DNA of 64,000 nt from contig WACJ01000501.1 in NCBI GenBank assembly GCA_008973525.1, forward strand, positions 62,001 to 126,000, read 5' to 3'. The position numbers and the translations under genes are program-made. Each line of letters begins with the position of its first letter. Positions within the stretch are counted from its first letter, which is position 1. This document shows positions 55,160 through 64,000 of the stretch, one piece after another. Under the pieces are notes generated by a model, which saw only the letters and a list, made by a program, of their open reading frames with translations, was not told where the DNA came from and did no database searches. This stretch comes from Stenopsyche tienmushanensis. Its lineage: Eukaryota; Arthropoda; Insecta; Trichoptera; Stenopsychidae.

Positions 55160-56034
55160 TTAATCGATACAAAAACAATAATAGCGATTAGTTTGATTTA
55201 TAGAATTAAATATTAATCCATGTTAGTCGATTATATTTTACCGCTGGAATTTGTGACAAAACACTTGACTGGTTGTAAATTAGATTACTTAATACACTTT
55301 AAAAGTGTTTTAAATCGTTTTTATCTCGTTTTCAAAGCTATAAACATATTAAATAGTTTTTTTAAATTATAATAGATTGACGTTATAGTCAACAATTCTT
55401 ATAAATACGCTGATCTGTAGTGATATTGTGAGTGAAAATGTTGTTTTTAGTCGAAATGTGTGATCAATCTAAAACGCCACCCAGTGGTTCTAGTTTCATT
55501 TTTTTGTGTATAATAATTAAGCCTTAATTAATTAGCCGTATTTTTCAATACTAAATGTTTTTATTATCCTAATAGTTATATTTTTAACGAATTTTACGTA
55601 GATATATTGCTCACGTCAATATATATTTGGTCCGTTACCATATAATTCTAAGCTTTAATTTTGTTTTTCTTATATAAATATAAACATCTGGATGCGTTGT
55701 GATTGAGAATTGCGACCATAGGTTTCAATCCTAGAATAGGTTGAATTAGAATTAAGATAGGATCGTAAATAAATTATACTAATGCCTGCCAACTATTTAA
55801 ACGAAATTGTACATTGAATTTGGTTTTAAACTATTTTATTATTAGACGATAGTGAAATTTCGTTTTGTTACTTTTTTAGAATATAAAATGTAGTCGATAT
55901 AAACATAGAATGAGGTGAGTTCTTCCATAGGCGAGAAGCGGTATTCAAACAATATTTATTTTATAACGCGTAGTCTTTAAAAATGGCTTGTATCAATAAA
56001 CAAATTAAATTTCTTGCCGTTTACGAACGATCAT

Positions 56035-56066
56035 AGATTACTAATCATTAGTCTCACAGACTACCA
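56035..56066 (+). repeat. Dispersed transposon end (family T)
   Basis: ATTACTAATCATTAGTCTCA followed by CAGACTACC. It matches the inverted right end of the 39711-40545 element. Confidence 0.55.
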
Positions 56067-57733
56067 AATATGAACGCATTCGATAAAATATTATTAATGA
56101 TCGAGAATTAATATCAATTTTTGTGTAATATTGCAAATTTATTTAAAATAATAGTCTTCCATAGCATAGGTGAAAATTTTTCATATTAAATGCAATATTA
56201 AAAATATAATTTATATTCGATGTTTATTGGCCTAAAATGCAAACCGCACTCGTTGAGTCGCATGAAAGAGCTCATCTCGTTATAGTCAATTTGACTTCAA
56301 AGTCAGGGCGTTGAAAATTTAGACATTTTTTTATGTGTATGCATGAGTTAACAGAGTGAGAATATTTTATCATTTTATTTCAATCAAAAAAATATAATAA
56401 AAACGAAAAATAAATATAACGAGGTTGCAAAAATTGTTTCATTTATAATCCATTTAGTCGCCTTTCAACATGATGCTCCACCGAAATTGAAAACTTATCC
56501 TTTAGAAACGCAGATTATTCCTTTAATGAGTATGCACTCACACGTTCCGTATTCTAACGACGTGTTCTGAACATAATGTTGCACAGAAGCTAAAACACAA
56601 TCAATACTATGGCCACATTCCGTTGTAACGATTAAACTGTTTGATGCTCATATTTGAATATATTTTTATTATTTTTCAATTATACAACATTTTTAATACA
56701 GATATTTAATTTATAATAATAGAAATTGCAATAATAATAATAATAATATGTATATATTTCACAACATCTTTACAATAATGGAACAAATACAATAATAATC
56801 ATCCGAGTCCTGCGGCTATTCAATAGACAATAATGAGAGTCGATAAGAATTAATATCAATTAAATCAACTCGTAGAAATGTTGATTGGTTACATAGCGAT
56901 GAAATTTCATAGACAAAAGTAGAAATCAACATTTTCTCTACTGGGACTATTTAGAAGATTAAAATTTACATAAAAATTCTAGCAACATAAAAAAATAAAT
57001 TGCACAAAATAACTCAAACACCATTATTTATTAATTATATATAATTATACACCATTCCTCCTAATATTTCATTACGTATGCTTAAGAGCATGTATAAAAC
57101 ATTTAATGCGAAACTATTAGCATCTCGGCATTCTGCACGCTACACGTTCACGATGTATCAAGTTTTGAAAACGTAAAAAACTCTAAACCTTATATACAAA
57201 CGGTAGTCATTTGAACGCATAAAGGAAATTAGCCTTTACGAGTTTTCAAACACGTCGTACAATTAAAGTGTAATAGCGATGTTAAGGCGATTTGCAATAT
57301 TCTATATTCCAAGGCGTATTTTCAAAAGAATTAGAAATCAGCATCGTTTATACACATATGTATTTATAAACATGCAAATATTTGTTTTAATAATCTACTA
57401 AATATAACACAGACTATCACAATTGGTTTCAAAAACAACCTCAAAATACCACAAAAATAAACAAAATTTTTCCTAAATTCGTATAAATATATGCGTACAT
57501 ATCAAAATGTCCTCTAAAAGTTGTATTCTCTTCTATTTAAATAGGAAACAAATATGAGAAAGAAGCCCTTCCAGGTGCTAAGATTCTTAATAGGCAATAA
57601 ATAATATCATATTGACCGTCACAATTGTTTATGTTGAATTTATTCTCGATAGCATCGTGAAAATAAAGTAAAACCTATCTCGTTTATTGTTTAAAAGTTG
57701 AGCTGGTCGACTCAATGCATAAGCGTTATTTAT

Positions 57734-60059
57734 TTATCCAGATGAATAGTCAGAAGGGTTGTAGAAGGAGGGCGCCGTCTAAAAAAATAAAACATGGTCT
57801 TAATTGTGTATGTTAATATTTCACAATAAAGTCAAATTAACGTCACATAAAAACATCGTTATCAAGCTACAAACGTATGGAAATCACACTTTTTATAAAG
57901 TTAATTTTGACATTTGGATGATGGATCAAAAGGAAATAAATTAAGGCCTCGATCACTAATCATTTGTCTCACAGACTACGTATTGGAAATGTGTAACCGA
58001 ATCTACCTCGCCTCGCTCAGTACATTTTTAAATAAGCGAATTAGTGGGCCACGCGTATTCACTGCGTGTGTGACCCTATCGAGGTCGTAGAAGGTCCCGG
58101 GAAGAAGGGAGTGGCCAAAAGATTTCCGTGTCCAACCGGTCCAAACTCTGGACCGCTGACACAATGAAATAGCGCCTCGCGATCGGACACCATGCCCGTA
58201 CATGTCCATAGAACATCTGTGGACATGTCTTTGAGATCTTTGAGAAGACAATCAACTTTGAGTTTGAGAAGGCAGTTCGACAAAGCATCGTTTACTTTTC
58301 ACTGGTACTATTAATGTGCGATGCGACTACGCGTGCGAATAACACGACCTTCATGTCGCAACGATGAAGATAACGATATTCCAAAAAACCTGCAATAATA
58401 CATTTCTATAACCAAAGGTGCTTTTGACGTAATCGAAGACCACAATGTATATTTTATAAGATCCTAAACATGCGCACGATCAATATGTATGTAATATAGT
58501 GATAGCATAACTCGAAAAAATGATTAGCGATTCGAGGTTTAAATTAAGGATAACATGGAGATAATCACACATTTTTAGTCGTCATAAAACTGTAACATAT
58601 ATTTTTATAAATAACATTTCAATTTAATGTCGCAAACAATGTACACCGAGTTTCAAACACCTGTACACATATTTACATGAAACATTCCCGACGATATTAT
58701 TTCAAAATCTACACAATAAATTTAAGGAATGTTACCGTTGTTAATCGCAATCGATGGTTCCTCCGGGCGTTAGCTATATTGTTAATATGGATAAAATCAA
58801 ATTAAAATTCAACGATGAAAATAGTACATATTAATAATTTGAAATTAAATCACTCTATTACCTGATTAAGGTGACCAGCACCGTCGGCCGACGACTGAGG
58901 TACGAAATACGACGTAGGCGTAGTCATTGATTGCGGAGCGCCCAAAACTTCAGACGCCGGAGGTAGCGGCCTTATGGGCGCACCGCTCGGATTGAATACA
59001 TCGACGTATGATTTTTTTATGTCTAAAAATATCGCAATAAATCAATTGGAATTCTTATGAAATTAATGAATTTCATACATAATTTATATAATTCGACTTA
59101 CGTCTCCCTTTCTGTAATTTAAATATGTTTGGCGTGTTGCCAGGCGGCACTGGTGATGGGGCCCCGAGTTCTGTAGGTGGGACGAATGCCGGTTGATTCA
59201 TAGTTGCCATTTGATTTTGATTAGGTAATCTGTTTTAAAACATTTTTAATATTAATGAGGTCAATAGCGAAATTGAGCGAATCGGAAGCTATGGCGACAA
59301 ATATGCTTATTGACAGAGCGGCTCTTAAATTCAGAATGTCCATAAATTATAAGAAAACTAAATATATGATGGTATCGAGGGTGAATGCTGGAGTGTTTAT
59401 AATAAAAATATTTATTGGGTTCAGGATTTTAAAGAGTTATAGATCCATCTTTACGGAGAAGAACCTAATGAGCGATGATACATAACCTCTTGGATTTAAC
59501 ATGGCATCATGCAATTGGAGGGAGGTTTAGGATAGACGGACCTCTCGTATAGGGCTGTATGAGCCACATATGTATTTAAATAAGCGTAACATACCCAGCT
59601 GCGGGTCGCATAATATCGGGCATTTTAGGCGGTGGAGCCAATTTACTTTCTTGCTCGGCTTCATCGGCGTCTAAATTCATCCATTTTTTCTTTTCCGGAT
59701 CCCAAACAATCTGTAATGCAGATCACGCGACGATCGAAGTATTAAAAATACATAAACGATTTAAAACAAAATGGATCGAAACTCACTGATGGATTTTTAT
59801 CGTCGGGTAATATCATTTGATTTTTGGGTTTCAACGATAACTTATTAAAAATGCCTCCGAACCATCCAGTACTGGCTTGCGATTTATCGTCCTTTTTGGG
59901 TTTATCTTTAGGTTTCGCCGCCGGTTGCGCATTGTGTGACGCATTTCCCATATTTTCTTGATCGTCTTCGTACATTGATCTATTTTTTTGGGCATTGATA
60001 GTATTTGGCATTGAAATTTGCGGCCTAGACTGTTCCATAATCTCTCCTGGGCCATTGTC
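57734..60059 (-). CDS. Sec16: Sec16, C-terminal 240 residues (five exons)
   Basis: Sec16 is the peripheral ER-membrane scaffold that organises COPII vesicle budding at ER exit sites. Minus-strand exons in order: 60059-59787, 59710-59595, 59229-59102, 59022-58862, 57778-57734 (723 nt, phases consistent, stop at 57734-57736). Diagnostic sequence: WFGGIFNKLSLKPKNQMILP, DDKNPSIVWDPEKKKWMNLD, KKSYVDVFNPSG and the final APSFYNPSDYSSG. These match the conserved Sec16 C-terminal pattern (LPDDKN-x-x-IVWD, YVDV-x-NPSG, FYNP). The 5' end here is an internal exon in phase 0; the central conserved domain that binds Sec13 is not seen. The gene converges on the RhoGEF gene. A TTTATT at 57683-57688 (AATAAA on the minus strand) lies about 46 nt past the stop. 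Confidence 0.93.
57949..57981 (+). repeat. Dispersed transposon end (family T) in a Sec16 intron
   Basis: CGATCACTAATCATTTGTCT followed by CACAGACTACG, the same end as at 56035 and in the same orientation. Adjacent to the LINE fragment at 58018-58290. Confidence 0.55.
58018..58290 (-). mobile_element. LINE ORF2 C-terminal fragment (Sec16 intron)
   Basis: The minus-strand frame reads DVLWTCTGMVSDREALFHCV, then FGPVGHGNLLATPFFPG. It is clearly homologous to the plus-strand fragment at 61780-61960 (DHVLWICSM, CVSDPTFGPVGHENLVATLF). The DHVLW-x-C pattern is typical of the Cys/His end of non-LTR retrotransposon ORF2. Confidence 0.6.
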
Positions 60060-61479
60060 CTAGAATATAGAAGTGATAAAGAATACAAAAAGTATATGCT
60101 TCAAGTTTTGTAATATAGCAGCACATAAATAGAATAAATAGTCGACAACGACACAATGGAATGATGGGGGATCGATTTGTTAAAATAGTCGACGGTATTT
60201 CAAATAACTTTATTGATATTGAAAATCTTTACAAAAAGCATGTTATAATGTGTACGAGAATTACTGCAAAATATTTCTAGAAGTAACATTTTTATCACAT
60301 ATGTATCGAATATCATTATATTTTTATAAAAACTCATACAATTTTGTGACTAGAAAACGCGTGAATAAAAACATGTATTCAAACAGTAGCAGAAAACATG
60401 TTTTAAATACACGATAATACTGAAATATTTAACGAGGCACTGATTAAAGAATTCATGTTAACGCAGTTAATCATTTAAAATATGACAGAGAGAAAATCTT
60501 TTCGATCTAAGAGAGTTCAAAGTTGATTAAGAAAATTCTATATACTACGCTAAATCTAACATCACACCATATTCAATGATAATGTGCATAAACCGATAAA
60601 AACTAACAGTGTTTCTTTCATATATGAAAGCTTTATTAAGGCCTTTGATCCTAGCGATCTCATATTAATACAATATTTGTGATTATGTTAACATTATAAT
60701 TACAATGAAGAACATTTAATATTCAAATTACAATAATATATAGGCGAACTTATCACATTTTTCAAATACAATAAAGTCAAATCTCAGCTTATATACAGCT
60801 AAGGTGTCGTCATATTAAATTTTATATAAAACTATTTAGCAAATTTAAATGCATAATAATATACAAAGTACATTAAATATGCAAATCACAACAAAGGGGC
60901 AATTTGAGCACATACGGTTTTTAATAACCAAATCTACGGGATAAATAAATTCAATCAACCCTCACGGAATCAATCGAATAAAGACTCGACACGCGAGTCG
61001 TCAAAGGGTGTTTATATTATATTATTGAATCGAAATAAAAACATACTTCTAAAGACTAAACATTGCATTTTTATTTAAATCTACGCTATTCAAAATATGT
61101 TGTAAAATTTAAAAAAATACACAAATCTATCATGTTCTCGTATTGTGATATATCTGAGGGATTCAATGAAACGATAATTACATGTTAATTTGTACTAAAT
61201 TTGGCATATTATTTTATTGTTGAAATATGAGATTTTATAAAAAATATTTATGTAGAGAAGATATTGCAGTAAAAAAGGTATAAATAAATCTGAACACATT
61301 TTTGCTCTGCAGTCTCATATAGAAATATGTATGTATTTTTCTCTTTTGTATTGTCATCAATTATTCTTTAGAATAATATTAAAAATTCACAAACAATGTA
61401 AAAACAAAGCTATTTATATATATATAGACACGTTTTTGATTTTTTCGTATTAATAAATCTTGTATAAATGGCTACATAT

Positions 61480-61660
61480 ACGACGAGGACGATTCGAATA
61501 TAACCAGGAATTTTGCTGTACAAATTTATCAGTGATATATAAAACTACAAATGGAATATCTTATTTTTCTACATAGTTCCTCGTAATTAATTTTATCGGA
61601 TGTTTTGGTTGCTGTTGTCCAACGCGTAATTATTCGTTTTCTCATAAACGAAGGCGCGAA
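61480..61660 (+). repeat. Dispersed repeat family B (copy 4)
   Basis: Contains ATATAACCAGGAATTTTGCT, CAACGCGTAATTATTCG and TTTTCTCATAAACGAAGGCG. Like copy 3, it is directly joined to a LINE fragment (61660-62010). Confidence 0.6.
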
Positions 61661-62010
61661 ATCGGACTCCAATACCAGAGTGTTTTTCGAATTTTCCGAA
61701 GAAAACCGATTTAAGCTGACCTCCTTTAAGTTCCTCATGGGACACAGGCGGTTTAGGGCTTCTCTTCATAGATTAAGGATTTCCCAATCCTCAGAGTGTC
61801 CATACATGGACGCTGACCATGTTCTGTGGATATGTTCGATGCTATTTCAATGTGTCAGCGATCCAACTTTTGGACCGGTTGGACACGAAAACCTTGTGGC
61901 CACTCTCTTCAACTTCAGGGCTTTCTTGGGACCTTTTATGACCTCGATGGGGTTGTAGAGGCCCCCCCTTCCCCAGCAACAGGTAGACACAGCGGGCTCA
62001 TACCCTCCCG
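61660..62010 (+). mobile_element. LINE ORF2 C-terminal fragment
   Basis: MGHRRFRASLHRLRISQSSE, then CPYMDADHVLWICSM: the G-H-x-x-F-x-x-x-L-x-x-x-x-I-x-x-S-x-x-C-x-x-x-D-H-V-L-W-x-C end of a LINE RT protein. The frame shifts near 61840 and after, and no RT domain is present, so it is a dead 5'-truncated copy in intergenic or intronic DNA between Sec16 and the 62960 exon. Confidence 0.65.
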
Positions 62011-62239
62011 GGGTCGCAAGCGAAGTTCTAACACCACAAGTAGTGGAGAAATAGCGGGTTCTCACAGGACGTGAATTTAAATTTTTCGGTTTTGTGCGGG
62101 CTGGCATGGCCCCGAATAGCGGGGTCAATAAACAGCTTGGGTCAGTGGAGGGTGTCATGTCCTTCTGCATGACAGCAACCGTAACTCGTAATAAATTCAC
62201 CCAATTATACTGGGAATACCCACTTTACATTATATTTTT

Positions 62240-62640
62240 TAACAAAATCAAAATCAATAACAAACATTGGTTTTTATACATAAGACTATGCATTTGTTAC
62301 TGGCGGAATCTTTAACAATAAGTGGATGAAGTTTTATCGCAATCCAATGAACGGTATGGTAGCACATTTCGAACGAACAAAGCCTAATTCATTTTTATAT
62401 ATAAGATTAGGTAGGCAACGATTTCAAGACAACGCTGCGATCGAACAATACATGTCCAACTGCTTTTCAGAGCAGCCACCTTATTTTTTTAGTCGTGGGA
62501 TCAAGAATATAATATAATATCCGGAAGGGAAATTACGTCGAAAAATATGATAATCCGTTTGTATTCTATATATAACCAATTAATTTGTACAGCAAAATTC
62601 CGGCTTACATTTCAATCGCCCTCGCGCATTTTAGAGGAAT
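62240..62640 (+). repeat. Dispersed repeat family C
   Basis: Contains GAAGTTTTATCGCAATCCAA, GAACGGTATGGTAGCACATT and AGCAAAATTCCGGCTTACAT in the same order as the 5029 copy. It follows a LINE fragment. Confidence 0.6.
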
Positions 62641-62959
62641 TTTATTAAATAAAGATTTAGAAATATATATGATTATGTATTTTTGTTTCTGCCATCATCG
62701 ATACGAGTCTTAAAAGATTACGAATTTGTAACATTTCAATCAAAAGTTTAATCTACATGCTATGATATAATTATGGGACAATCTGTACAGCTTTGAATAA
62801 ACGCGGAGAAAAATTCGATGTTAAGTTAACGTGACTTCAATTAACAGTTCGACAACTGACGAATTCTATAGATTTCGCTTTCGTTTTAGACAAAAATAAA
62901 AACTACGTATAATTAATCAGTGTAAATAAATGTGCTTCAAGAAATCAATATTATAAGTA

Positions 62960-64000
62960 TTAAAATGGCTCATCTATATCAAACGTTTTGGGCGACGGTG
63001 TACTTTTGTAAGATTTAGGTACACTTTTATTATCCATCGTATCGTGGCAAATATCATCGTATGTAACAGGTTCATCTATGCTGAAAGTCTTTAATGTGTT
63101 TTTATTGTCGGAACTCTTCTTTTTGGAATCGAAATCCCTCTGTTTTTTGGCGAGCATTCTTTCAAAGCTATCCAAACTCTTCTCGATTGTCTCTCGCAAG
63201 AGTTTCTTTTGATTCGTCGAATCAGCCGAAGACGATACAGATCCATCGTCGTTTGACGTAGTCTCTTCTCTGTTGAAATCTTTCACATTGTTTAAATTTT
63301 CTGGAGGCGAAGCGGGCGCGTCTATAGGAAATGTTCCGCCGAATATTAACGGTTTATACGAGCCTTCTGCCAAGCTTCGGTTCAAATCGGAACTCTCGTC
63401 GAGGCTAGACTGCCTAGCCCACATATCGACGGTACTACTTATTAGATCTTTTCTTCCTCGCCGTTTAGCATAGTGATTGAATCGTTTTGAGCTGTTTTGT
63501 TCGCCCGGAGTTTGTAGATCAAATCCGGACGGGTCTGTATTAGCCAACTGTATATCTAAATCGCTCATAGGTTGTCTGAATTTTCCGGGCGACGGCGGTA
63601 GAGAATTAAGCGATGAATTATTAGACGACAGATTATTTTCTATGGAATCATAGTTTCTATCGTAGCTCAGCTGTTTTCGAAATATGGGTCTAATTCTTTC
63701 TTGTTCGTTTTGCGGCGTTTGTAAATTGTTCAGATTGGGTCGTTCTATAAATGCAGTTGCGACGGTTCTTCCTTTAGCCGGATGTACGGTGGCCGATATG
63801 CGCTTACGCAAAATCATGTTCGGTTTCTCGTTATCCTTATTAGAGAACGATATGAGAGACGTTCCTTCGGCAGAATTCAAATGATGATTTCTTGAGGTCG
63901 ACGCGGCGAGATTCTGCAAAGCAGACATTTTTTTAGAGACATTTTCATCAGAATTTTTCAGATTAGCCAAGTCCCCAAGCGAAGCATTATTAGATACGTT
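62960..64000 (-). CDS. 3' coding exon of an unrecognised low-complexity protein (partial)
   Basis: Open frame from the right window edge to TAA at 62960-62962, 346 residues, in frame at the edge with no start needed inside the window. I do not recognise the family. It is polar and mostly disordered (SSNNSSLNSLPPSPGKFRQ), with basic patches (KRRGRKDLIS), a possible helix (LLRETIEKSLDSFERMLAKK) and a motif repeated near the end (TFSIDEPV, TFDIDEPF). Density of stop-free codons and codon bias support a real exon. It is not Sec16-like, although it lies immediately upstream of the Sec16 exons on the same strand. It could be a separate gene or an alternative last exon of a gene continuing beyond the window. 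Confidence 0.75.
   Translation of the reverse strand, partial: NVSNNASLGDLANLKNSDENVSKKMSALQNLAASTSRNHHLNSAEGTSLISFSNKDNEKPNMILRKRISATVHPAKGRTVATAFIERPNLNNLQTPQNEQERIRPIFRKQLSYDRNYDSIENNLSSNNSSLNSLPPSPGKFRQPMSDLDIQLANTDPSGFDLQTPGEQNSSKRFNHYAKRRGRKDLISSTVDMWARQSSLDESSDLNRSLAEGSYKPLIFGGTFPIDAPASPPENLNNVKDFNREETTSNDDGSVSSSADSTNQKKLLRETIEKSLDSFERMLAKKQRDFDSKKKSSDNKNTLKTFSIDEPVTYDDICHDTMDNKSVPKSYKSTPSPKTFDIDEPF

Larger units (their letters stand above)
51276..57733. other. AT-rich convergent intergenic or 3'UTR region
   Basis: No coding frame with support. It probably includes the RhoGEF 3'UTR (first clear AATAAA at 52245-52250, others later) and the end of the Sec16 transcript from the other side. 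It contains an ATA microsatellite (near 56731-56749), a repeat of family E and a perfect 16-bp inverted repeat. Confidence 0.55.
60060..62959. other. Gap between Sec16 exons and the 62960 gene
   Basis: 2.9 kb of AT-rich sequence with only short unsupported frames, a family B repeat, a LINE fragment and a family C repeat. I found no exon that joins in phase 0 to the Sec16 exon beginning at 60059. Confidence 0.55.

Overview
The window looks like nuclear DNA of an insect or another arthropod. It is AT-rich, its genes are split by GT-AG introns, and it carries remnants of R1-like and other non-LTR elements, hAT and mariner elements, and LTRs whose primer-binding site matches a tRNA-Leu 3' end. 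No prokaryotic gene organisation, rRNA, CRISPR array or intact tRNA is visible. I cannot fix the insect order from sequence alone.

The dominant feature is one large plus-strand gene, about 16.4-51.3 kb. I rebuilt it as 29 coding exons whose splice phases agree from ATG to stop (8016 nt, 2671 residues). The predicted protein has a long disordered Ser/Thr-rich N-terminus, then a C2 domain, a PDZ domain, a Dbl-homology (RhoGEF) domain with a PH domain, and a very long disordered tail. It is probably a membrane-associated Rho-family exchange factor or scaffold. The usual KPVQR-like catalytic motif of the DH domain is degenerate. Exon 14 can end in its own stop codon, so a shorter isoform is possible.

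Two minus-strand genes lie on the right. The C-terminal five exons of Sec16 (57.7-60.1 kb) converge on the RhoGEF gene. Sec16 is the COPII / ER-exit-site scaffold. At 62.96-64.0 kb is the 3' coding exon of an unrecognised low-complexity protein that runs off the window edge. The rest of Sec16 cannot fit in the 2.9 kb between them, which is a structural puzzle.

Region by region: 1-16.4 kb holds no convincing gene and many degenerate dispersed repeats; it may be upstream intron or intergenic DNA. 18.9-30.5 kb is intronic, with a retrotransposon ORF1 remnant, LTR pieces, a CpG-rich island at 25 kb and an R1-like LINE tail. 30.5-39.2 kb holds the C2, PDZ, DH and PH exons plus a clean hAT MITE with an 8-bp target duplication. 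39.2-44.1 kb is a large intron with a TIR-bounded element and LTR fragments. 44-51.3 kb holds the many small tail exons. 51.3-57.7 kb is AT-rich intergenic or 3'UTR sequence.
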